Assembly (NCBI GenBank): GCA_963573315.1
Contig: OY752150.1
Span: forward strand, 248,001-312,000
DNA from: Entomortierella parvispora
Taxonomy: Eukaryota; Mortierellomycota; Mortierellomycetes; Mortierellales; Mortierellaceae
Direction: 5' to 3'
DNA: 64,000 nt
Part shown: positions 55,516 through 64,000 of the stretch, in pieces
Layout of the letters: each line of letters begins with the position of its first letter
How positions within the stretch are numbered: the first letter of the stretch is position 1
Translations under genes and position numbers: made by a program
Notes under the pieces: model-generated
The model's input: only the letters and a program-made list of their open reading frames with translations
Database searches by the model: none
What the model was told of the DNA's origin: nothing

Positions 55516-57741
55516 ATGGATTCTCCTGCCAGCCCCGCTTTCGCAGAGGGCGAGAACCCCCCTTCTCCAGAGTTGTCCTCCACCAGCTTCCTCACCCCGG
55601 CCACCAACCCCGCCATCCCCTCCACCGGTCGCCGCTCGATCGACTTTAGTGAAAAGGCCCCCCAGGTCATGGAATGGACCTCGGCCCTCAGCAACCACGT
55701 CGTCGACATTCCCGCCCTCTCCTCCTCATCCGACCATGCTCCCTCCACCCCAACCCTCTCCTCCATGCACATCCACCACGATGCCGACCTCGAAGAGCTG
55801 CACAAGCTGACCCCAACCCTTATCGAGGTCCCCGCCCCTGATATTCCTCTCCAGAACCTGACTCTCTCCAGTGGAGCCAACCCATCGTACCTCTCTACAA
55901 AGCCCTATAGCGTCAGCGGCCATTATGCCAAGGGCCTCGACAGCTTCTCAACTGGGGCGCCGTCTCCTCCTTCGTCCATCATCGCTGAACCCCCTTCTCC
56001 TACTCTTTCGCACGCTTCCTTGAAGCTCGGCAGCAACTATTCTTCCACGTCGTCCAATCCGGGCGAGGAGCACGAGCAAGAGCTGGATCAAGCCATGGAT
56101 CAAGACGAGGAACAGCGCAGTCAGGACGCCACTTCTCAGACCTCTGAACGGAAAGCAGAGTCTATTGTTGGAGACCATGGAGATCACAACAGCACGTTCA
56201 TGGCACCAAGACGGGAGATTCTCACAAAGGAGGATCTCGAGCTGTTTCACGGATCCGAGACTTATGCCAGTTTGTTTGAGTTCTTGGAAGCTTTGAACGA
56301 GAGTGTCGTGGGAGTTGTCAGCACTGCCGAGTGCCATCAAAGCGAGGTAAGGGACTCAATTTCTGGTCGACCCCCTTTGTTGTCATGTAGATCGCCCTGC
56401 TTTTTTTTTTTTTTTTTTTTTTTTGCTTTCTCTCTGATACTCAAAATCGATAACTGACTAATCTCTCATTGTTCTGGGCGGGTTCTTATATAGGTGGTGA
56501 AGGCCATGCTGAATGCTTTGGACTTGGTAGCGCAGGTTACGGAACAATACCCACCAGAAACTGGTCATGAGAGTCGCTTTGGAAACCCCGCCTTCCGCAA
56601 GTTTTACGATCAGGTAGCATTGGTACGTACATCCTTCCAGGACAGTTGTGCGACGTGGAGTCTCGCGGGATCTTTTTTTTTGGTTTTTTTTTTACCAACT
56701 CTATTCTAATAGTCGGCGCCTGGATGGATGGAGAATCTCTTCTTGCCAAAGGAAGCCATTCCAGAGGTATCAAAGTACTTTGTTGAGTGCTGGGGTAACC
56801 GCAAAAGAATTGACTTTGGTACAGGACACGAGGCTAGTTTCTTGGCCTGGCTGTACTGCTTTGATAAGCTGGGATTGATCAAGAAGGAAGACTACAAGGC
56901 AGTTGTGATTAATGTCTTTTTCAGGTAAGATCCATTTTAATGACTTTTTTATTTTGATTTGTTTTGGTTCGGAACCCTCAATCTCAATCTTCTTGTAGAT
57001 ACATCGAGGTCATGAGGAATCTTCAGTTTGCTTACTGGCTCGAGCCTGCAGGATCGCATGGAGTTTGGGGCCTGGACGACTATCACTTCTTGCCCTTCCT
57101 CTTTGGCGCCGCGCAGTTGAGGGGACACAAGTACATTCGACCAAAATCGATCCACGACAATGACATTGTGTCAGAGTTTGCAAAGGACTATATGTATCTC
57201 TCCTGTGTCAAGTTCATCAACTCTGTACGTATCATGTCGACTCGTGTCGTATCGTGTCGTGACTGTCTTGCCAGTTCGTGTCATGAATAGGATGCCTTTT
57301 TGCCTTCAGTCGTGACAGCTTTGCTTACTGTTTTTCCTCCTGCTTCTCTCACTACTCTAGGTAAAATCTGCTTCACTGAGATGGCACTCGCCTATGCTGG
57401 ATGATATCAGTGCAGTCAAAACATGGGACAAGGTCAACTCGGGTATGATCAAGATGTACAAGGCCGAGGTGTTTGGCAAGCTGCCAATCATGCAACATTT
57501 CCTCTTTGGATCACTACTTCCATTCAAGGGACTCAGTGATACCCGGATCTTGGATGAGGATGAAGAAGATGCAGGAGTGGAGGGACATGCCCATGTACAT
57601 GCTTTTGGTCAGGAATTTCCGACTTGCTGTGGCATGAAGATCCCCAGTGCTATTGCTGCCGCCGCTGCGGCAAATGCTTCCGGAGAGCGAACAATCCCCG
57701 GCGTGCCCTCCAGTGGTGCGAGACGTTTACCCTTTGACTAA
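55516..57741 (+). CDS. Phosphotyrosyl phosphatase activator (PP2A activator, Rrd-type)
   Basis: PTPA/Rrd proteins are prolyl isomerase-like factors that activate the PP2A catalytic subunit. Exons 55516-56346, 56494-56622, 56713-56924, 56999-57224 and 57361-57741 give 592 aa. The PTPA domain begins near residue 235 ([21 protein letters not shown]) and shows [34 protein letters not shown] (split here) and [21 protein letters not shown]. It ends in a His-rich/Ala-rich tail. The first ~230 residues are Ser/Pro/Asp-rich and have no counterpart in yeast Rrd1/Rrd2; they may be regulatory. Yeast has two paralogues, and which this matches is not clear. Confidence 0.92.
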
Positions 57742-59156
57742 TGGGGCGAGAATCAAGGGGAGGAAAACACGTAGAGGTTTGGTATCATTGTTGGGCGCGC
57801 CATCTAGCGAAGGCGTCTGTATTTTGTTTTGTTCACTTGCTCATTCCCTCCTCTTTCTGTTGTTAAAAATCGTGACCTTCTCCGCGTCTTACCACCCCAC
57901 CCTTCTGGCATATTATCTCTCCATCACAATAAAATACTTGAAAGCGAACGTCATTCTCTTACCTTGTTTCTTTTTGTCTGTCTGGAGGCCCTACGCTTGG
58001 ATTCTCTCTTTACTGCAAAGTCGGAAAGTGATCAAAAGTGAAATTCGAGTGTCGGTCAAGCGCAAAAACAAACCAAAGAAAGGGGAGCATGGCGATGCGG
58101 TTCCCTCCTCCCATTGTCGAGCCGTCTTTTTAAGATCCTTGAGCCCACAAGAAGCGGAGGCTTGCGTTCAACTATTGCCACAAGATGGGTTGAGGAAGTG
58201 GGGCAGGGAGGGCACTTCTTGGCATGTTCGTCGTTTTGCAACTTTGTTCATTGTTGGAAATATTAACGCCACAAAAGTGGCGCTCGCTAGTAATCCTCGT
58301 GGATTCGGACGCGTCGTTCTCCTTCCAGTGTGTTACTTTTATCTGTCAGACCAGAGCTTGCATGGGCCAAGGCAAAATGGACCCTACAGCCCCCATTCAT
58401 CCACACCGTACCGGTACTACACCATACACACGCACACACTCATCCTTGCAATTGGGCTGTCTTACTGAACTTGTTACGCCAAAAAAAAGAGCAGTGATTG
58501 TAGAAAACGAACGGATGGAGAGTTGGGCGAGGGTTCTTGATCGCTGGTCGGAGAATGAGCGGAACAATCCACTCGATCCTTGACGCGCGCACATGCACAG
58601 GAGAGAAGGGATAGAAGACAATGGCTGGGCTCGAGATGTGGCTGTTTTTTTGAATGAAGGGAGGAACACAAAGTTTGTGTTTGTTACAACGTCCACAACC
58701 AGAAACAGGTACAACGAACGACTCCAGAGAAAACTTTCGGGCCAAAAGTCCACAGAAATCTGCCAGCCCCCTTACTATCTCTGTCGTGCTGAAAAGCACG
58801 CACGATAAATAAACGAGAAGAGCAGAGAGGATGACTGGGTTGTTCGAGGTGAGCCGAGACCAAACCACAGCATGGTCTCTACAGCGTTTACGGGAATTAC
58901 GGGAATTACGTGAAAGAAAAAGGACGAGAGACAAGCGAGCGAGAGAGAGAGAGAGAGAGAGAGTTGGTCCAGATGCAAATCAAATCCTGTCAGGCGCTCT
59001 GGCGCATCCTCTTCATCTTTGTGCTCACGATGAGATCAGCAGCAGCGTGTACAAGAATTTCTTTTCCTTTATAAACCCGGCTGGCTTCCTTTTTTTTCAT
59101 CTTTTTCACTCTTCACTTCCCACACTCCCTCACTACCTCCACACACATCTTCAAGC
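57742..59156. other. Intergenic region PTPA / PMP3
   Basis: About 1.4 kb. An AATAAA at 57929 can serve as the PTPA polyadenylation signal. The frame open at 57647-58468 starts inside PTPA in a different frame and is not believed. A (GA)n run lies at 58938-58962 and a TATA box at 59068. No other gene seen. Confidence 0.45.
59068..59075 (+). promoter_or_regulatory. TATA box of PMP3
   Basis: TTTATAAA, about 85 bp before the PMP3 start codon and followed by a CT-rich leader with CTTCACTTCC. This is a normal fungal spacing. Confidence 0.5.
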
Positions 59157-59809
59157 ATGGCTCTTACCTGCAGTGACATCTTCAAGTTCATCTTTGCCGT
59201 CATCTTCCCCCCTCTGGGAGTTTTCTTAGAGGTATTCCTTCTCTTCAACTCGGCTTTTTTTTTTTTTTTTTTGCACCTTGCTCATACTGCAGTCTGACGG
59301 GGCGCTTTCAACACCTCACTTTACTCTGAACCGACAAAGAGGACCACCAAAGCTGATGAACTAATACCACTCCCTTGGTCTTTCTCTCCTTTTGTCACTC
59401 TCATAGAGAGGATGCGGTATGGATCTCCTCATCAACGTCCTATTGACCTGCTTGGGTTGGATCCCCGGTACGTATCATCATTTTCGCGTCGTTGTGCTCT
59501 CTTCCTTACCCTCCCTTCTCCTTCATGTCTCTTGTTGCAATTTGCCTTGTCCCACGGTTGTGCGTTGGTCACCAAGGATGTGGTTTGATTCTTTGCCTGT
59601 TTCTGGGATGATGCTCCATGATGACATGATCTTTTTTTTTTTTCCTTTTTTCCGGTCCGGTTTTAAACACCTGGTCTCTCATCTTCAAAAACATGATCAT
59701 ACAAAACAACTAATGGGATCTTCATTCTTACTGTTCTTTGCTCTTTGTTGCCTTGTGGGAAAAAATCATAGGTGTCATCCACGCCTTCTACATTATTCTA
59801 AAGTATTAG
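59157..59809 (+). CDS. PMP3: Plasma membrane proteolipid 3 (Pmp3/UPF0057)
   Basis: Pmp3 is a tiny two-helix membrane protein that affects plasma-membrane potential and salt tolerance. Three exons, 59157-59231, 59407-59467 and 59772-59809, give 57 aa, too fragmented to show as a single open frame. The product begins MALTCSDIFKFIFAVIFPPL and carries the family's FLERGCG motif at the first exon junction. It continues LLINVLLTCLGWIPG and ends IHAFYIILKY, so both transmembrane helices and the GCG loop are complete. Intron 2 (59468-59771, 304 bp) is longer than the whole coding sequence. Confidence 0.96.
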
Positions 59810-60502
59810 GACGAGCCATCCCTGTGAAACTGCAGTACACTTTCCTGCAAACGGCTGGATGGCTTGATAAAAAAAACCAAAAAAAGAAGCGCAACAAACA
59901 AAAACCTCCTTAGGATCTTTCTTCTGTTGAACTGACGAACCCCCACTCCCAGAATCGACGGATTGTCATCTCTTTATCTCTCTCACACACACACACTCAC
60001 TCACTCACTCACTCACTCTGTCTTTTACAAAATAAACGACACCTTGTAAATGTTGCTCGTTTTTTGAGATGACCGTTTTGAGCAATTGAATGTGAACAGG
60101 AGGGATAAAACGACAGCGTCTCTCTTTCTTTTTTTGGCAGGAAAGGAGGGAAGCAAGAGGGTTTTTACAAATGGACTTGCATGACACGGGGCGCGCGTGG
60201 CGGGATTGACAGGAAGAGAGCGCGCGACCGTTTTTTTGCGCAAACCCAAATTGCTGTTTCCCAGGGAATTATCTCTTTCTCTCTCCTCTCTCACTTTCTC
60301 TCACTCTCTCTCCTGGTCGTTACATTCTTTTTTCTTGTTTTATTTGACTGTTGGATCGAATGATGGATTGGCGGGCAATTGATGATTAGGGTTGGGGCCA
60401 AGAAAACAAGAGCGAGAACCAAACAGAAACACTGTGTAGAGTGGAGAGGAGAGGAGAAGGGAGAGAGGACGGTAGGAAAGAGAGGGAGGAAGAGTGGATA
60501 TA
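59810..60502. other. Convergent 3' region PMP3 / HAP5
   Basis: About 690 bp with a CACT/ACTC repeat (59985-60017), an AATAAA at 60031 (PMP3 polyadenylation candidate) and pyrimidine tracts. No gene seen. Confidence 0.4.
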
Positions 60503-62068
60503 TCAAAGAGGGGCCCAATTACCGTCTGACGTTGGCAATGAAGGCTGAGAGGTTCCACTGGTACCACCGCCACCACCACCTCCATCATGAGGTTGAAACT
60601 CGAAATGTTGGTGTTGTCCATGCTGCTGTTGTTGCGAATGCGGATGAGGTGGTCCTTGACCTGATTGCTGTGTCATTTGTGCTCTCATGTATTGGAGTTG
60701 AAGTTGTTGTTGTTGCTGTTGTTGATACGGGTCCATAGGTCCTCCAGGAGGCTACACGATGATGTTTTTTCTCCACGTCAGTTACATTCGAACAAACAAA
60801 ACAAAAAAAAAAAAGGTCGTACAGTCGTGAACCAACAAATTTCCTTACCATGTACGAGCCCTCCAACATTCCATAAGCATACGGGTACCCTTCCAACCCT
60901 GCAGGATGAAGTCCAGAAGGGACCCCTGAAGTGTTCGACCCAATTGTCGGGAAGGATTCTTGACTCCGGCGATGTTCTCCCAAAGCCGCCGAGGCCGCTG
61001 CCGCTGCCGCCGCCGTCGCCTTGGATTCCTTGCCAATCTTGAACTCTTCACGTGGCACAATGTCGATCAAGAAATCAAACATGTCTGTTTTCGTAATGGC
61101 GGCTGCGATATCACTCCTTTGAAGCGTCCTTCTTTTGTTTTCTTCTGCATGGATCCTAACGGTTTTCACAGTTACCCCCGAAAAAAAAGGGTTCGTGAGT
61201 GTTGAGAAGCAGGGGTAGGGGGACGGTAGAGAAATATAAATAAAATGAAGAGGAGGAGGAGCAAACAATAAACATTGCGGTTAGTCGTTTTTTCAGTCCA
61301 GTTTGCAATCCATCCCATCGTTCCAACGGAGCTGGGCGGGCCGGTAGAGACGGAAGGTTGGGTGTTTGCAATTATCGATTTGAATGTCAGTTGTTTCGCT
61401 GGTGTCATTACCATGCCCGAATGGTGAGTTCGGTAATAAAGATCTCACAGCCCTTGTCAAACAGCATGGGGGCCTCTGCACTGATCATCTTTGCCTACAA
61501 ACAAACAAACAAAAAACAACCCGAACGCAACATTAGTTCCAGACACAAGACCGCAGTTGTCAACGCAAGAGTGCTCAGAGTGCTTAGCACATTGAGCACT
61601 GGGCCTTTCTCTCGCTGGGCCTCCTTTGTCATCAAACTCTTTTCCTCCCAACGTTCTCGCCCTTCTTTCTTCTCCCTCTTCCTCAAGCTCGGGTCGTCTC
61701 CTTACTTTGACATCCTCGTCCGTCTTCATGACCTTCTTGATGCGAGCCAAGGGCAGGTGATGCAACTTGAAATCCTGGGGTACATTCTCGATATCGTGCA
61801 TTTGGCTCATCCAAAACGACTGGAGCAGGTGCATGTGGGCTTGCTGCATGGGTTGCTGGTGAGCCAAAGAAGGGTCATGATGGTGCTGCAGGGGCGGTGG
61901 CGGTGCGTGACCCACAGGTGGCATGATATTGTATGGTTGATGATGATGTTGTGGTGGCTGCTGTTGATGCAAAGGATGATGTTGTTGTTGTTGTTGTAGC
62001 TGGTGGTACTGCGCTGCGACTGCGGGATCATAGGCGGACCCGGTCGAGCCTTGCCTCTGGTGGGACAT
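60503..62068 (-). CDS. HAP5: CCAAT-binding factor subunit Hap5/NF-YC
   Basis: Hap5 pairs with Hap3 through its histone fold and joins Hap2 to bind CCAAT boxes, controlling respiration and nitrogen genes in fungi. Exons 61706-62068, 61412-61488, 60849-61155 and 60503-60751 give 331 aa. The core reads SFWMSQMHDIENVPQDFK, then LPLARIKKVMKTDEDVK, MISAEAPMLFDKGCEIF, TIRAW and LQRSDIAAAITKTDMFDFLIDIVPREE. It is uninterrupted across all splice junctions and matches the NF-YC histone fold. Both flanks are Gln/His/Pro-rich, as in other activating NF-Y subunits. The start at 62068 gives MSHQRQGSTG. Confidence 0.95.
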
Positions 62069-62916
62069 TTGTCTGTTTTGTTGTTGTTGTTGCTGGTGTT
62101 GTTGTTTTTAGGATGGTATGGACGCTTGCTGCTTTGGGTCAGTAACGGCGCTTGTACAAGAATAGGGATTAGAGAAGCGGAGGGGGTGGAGTGTGGATGA
62201 ATGAGAGGCAAGAGAAGAAAAAGAACGAATAGGCGAAGGAGAAGAGAGGTCAAAGGAAACAACCCAACGACCCCCAGTCCATTCTTGGAAAAAAGAAAAA
62301 ATGGCGGGAAGAAAAAAATCCATGTTTCCTCCCCGTGACCGTGTGAGACATTTTTTTTCTTTTTTTGTTCTTTTTCCTGTTGGCACCTGTCGTATGCCTG
62401 TGTGGACACAAGAGAATGGTCGACAGGGTAATGGACGCTCAGCAGGGATACCAGGGTACCCAGAGAAGAGAATGGTATACGCACCTTTCTTCCGTATGGA
62501 CCACTCCCTGCTGCCTCCAACTTCGGCTCAATGGCGGGTAATAGTGCGCCATGGATGGACTTTTCCTCTTCCACAGCCCCCGCTCGGTTTTGTATGACGT
62601 TATCGACATCATATCCACCTCGCCGGGAGGAGTGTCGTAGAAAAATAGAAGTGATATCATCCCCCCTCGCCATTCCGAAAGAGGATGGTCAATTGACAGA
62701 AACTGAGCCTGGAGTGAAAGATACTCAATTGGGACGTGTTGATCGGAGCACGGGCCAAACGAATTAACTGTGCTTCAAAGCTGCTACCAACGAAATCGTT
62801 GATAAAATCCATACAACAAAGGATGGTCTATTACGGATAAGATAAGTCGGGTTTCTATATAGTTTCATCTCCTTCGAGGGGGAGGTGGGCAGCGTCATAC
62901 ATCCTTATCGTTTTAT
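62069..62916. promoter_or_regulatory. HAP5 upstream region with paired GATA sites
   Basis: About 850 bp between the septin stop and the HAP5 start. TTG/TGT repeats (62070-62105) lie next to HAP5. GGATAAGATAAGT at 62835-62847 holds two overlapping GATAA sites, the target of fungal GATA factors, though ~770 bp from the HAP5 start and nearer to the septin 3' end. No coding sequence seen. Confidence 0.4.
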
Positions 62917-63884
62917 CTACTTGCTCTTGAACAAACGAGACGATGACTTGGAGATAGTGCCACTACGCGACAAAGAGGTCGCCAACTCATCCACCTCTTT
63001 TTGCTCAGCCTCGACCAAAGTCCGGTACTGCTCCAGCTCTGCAATCATCTCGGCGCGCTTGGCAACCAATTGCTCCTCCCGCTGACGCAAGTCTGCCTCC
63101 TTCTCTTGAACCTTCTGGACAAACATGAGACGGATCGCTTCCTCGCGTTGCTCCATCTCCCTCTTGTTGTTCTGCTTGGTTCCCTCAATCTGCGATTCGT
63201 ACGTGTCGTCACATTCCAGAATCGAAATGGGTCGGCCAGCAGCCCTGAGTGCATCTCCACGGTGTCGGTGGTAATGGATAGAGTGGGTCGTCTCAACAAG
63301 GTCGTGCAGGCATGTTGACATGAGCAATTCTCTCAGATAAATGAAGTCTGAATGCTCGGGGTTCTCGACTAACATTCAAAAACAAAAGGAGATTAGAGCT
63401 GTATTTCAAATCAGCGCCACCTGTCAAGTACAAAAAATGTTTACCTTCTACTACGCCCCATCGGTAGGTTCTGCAACGCACCTCCTTTCCTCCGATCGTT
63501 GCCACGCTATCGCTTCCAATCACTGAGAATGGAATGTGTTGCTACGAGAGGAATATCAAAAAAAATCAGGTGGGAAATTGGTGGCAAAGAATATTGTGTG
63601 CTATGTCTTAATTGCCATGTTACACAGATCCTCCAATGACTTCCAGTCAGATCAAACGGATGACCCAGTGTGGGAAACTTACAAGCAAGCCCTCTGCTCC
63701 ATCAATATCTTCGGGGTAAGAGGAAGGGAAGGTCCTGATGGTGTAATCCTCGAGTTCCTGAGCGATAATATGCTTGAATGAGACCTTCTCCTCTGCCGTG
63801 AGAGAGTCGGCCTTGGCAATGATGGGAATGACATTGACCTTCTGGGACAAAGTCTTGAGCGCCTTCACATCGAGCTCCTTCAGA
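62917..63884 (-). CDS. Septin, 5' partial
   Basis: Septins are GTP-binding proteins that assemble into filaments at septa and hyphal tips. Three 3' exons are seen: 63683-63884, 63445-63541 and 62917-63368; the GTP-binding P-loop exons lie beyond the window. Visible: VNVIPIIAKADSLT (the G4 AKAD motif), FPSSYPEDIDG, IPFSVIGSD, the septin-unique YRWGVVEVENPEHSDF and LRELLMSTCLHDLVETTH. These are followed by a ~90-residue coiled coil rich in Glu/Gln and a Ser/Lys tail. The coiled-coil C-terminus argues against the Cdc10 class; finer assignment is not possible here. No further upstream exon could be recognised in 63885-64000. Confidence 0.93.
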
Positions 63885-64000
63885 CTACAAAAAGGTGGAT
63901 CAAAAAGCGATATGCAAATCAAGAGTAATGGCGCGGGCTGTTAGTACAGAGCTGCCGAGACCGTTTCAGAACAGGGGATGGGGGGAGTGAACCCATGATT

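Noticed and set aside
57647-58468. 273-codon frame across the PTPA 3' end
   Set aside because: It starts inside PTPA exon 5 in another frame and continues through the 3' UTR; no domain is recognisable.
60503-60736. Poly-Gln frame as a separate short gene
   Set aside because: It is the last exon of HAP5, joined by splice sites at 60849 and 60751.
1-64000. tRNA, rRNA or snRNA genes, CRISPR arrays
   Set aside because: No cloverleaf-like A/B box pairs, rRNA segments or regularly spaced direct repeats with unique spacers were recognised by eye; a covariance-model scan would be needed to exclude small RNAs.

Overview
The window reads as nuclear DNA of a filamentous, early-diverging fungus. Genes are dense, lie on both strands and are split by many short GT-AG introns (mostly 50-150 bp). 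Intergenic DNA is rich in homopolymer and pyrimidine/purine tracts, and proteins carry poly-Gln, poly-His and poly-Ala runs. The gene set (HYM1/MO25, FOL1, GUP1, PMP3, HAP5, RRD/PTPA, septin, large PA-domain subtilase) and the overall style suggest Mortierellomycota/Mucoromycota. That placement is inference, not a sequence search. No rRNA, tRNA gene, CRISPR array, viral gene or recognisable transposase was found.

Layout, left to right: LAS1 (5' cut by the window edge); a left array of two ~2.27-kb repeat units with a decayed lipase 5' fragment between them; an intact secreted lipase; HYM1/MO25 (-); GOT1 (-); trifunctional FOL1 (+); ADP-ribosylglycohydrolase (-); a cyclin (-); a ten-exon subtilase (-); an F-box/ankyrin protein (-); TRM61 (+); TRM9 (-); a TBRG1-like FYRN/FYRC protein (+); TRM112 (-); TRM11 (+); a right array, which is the left array in inverted orientation; GUP1 (-); HOM6 (+); a KEN-box protein that may be securin (-); a PP2A activator PTPA/RRD (+); PMP3 (+); HAP5/NF-YC (-); and a septin (-, 5' cut by the window edge).

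Two things stand out. First, four tRNA-methylation genes lie within 11 kb (32.8-43.8 kb). They include TRM112, the shared activating subunit, together with two of its known client enzymes, TRM9 and TRM11. TRM112 and TRM11 are divergently transcribed from a 248-bp spacer. Second, two inverted composite arrays (about 2.0-7.1 kb and 44.0-49.1 kb) bracket a ~37-kb block containing that cluster. In their outer parts the repeat units match by position between arrays (unit 1 with unit 4, unit 2 with unit 3). In their ~1.5-kb core they match best within each array, which points to local gene conversion. Each unit has an AT palindrome, a TATA box, a pyrimidine-rich leader and a repeated GTGAAAG module, so it looks like a transcription unit with no convincing protein.

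Gene models were built by eye from reading frame, splice consensus and phase, and family similarity. Exon coordinates are given in each entry. Spliced lengths are in phase throughout except at the GOT1 3' end, which is unresolved.
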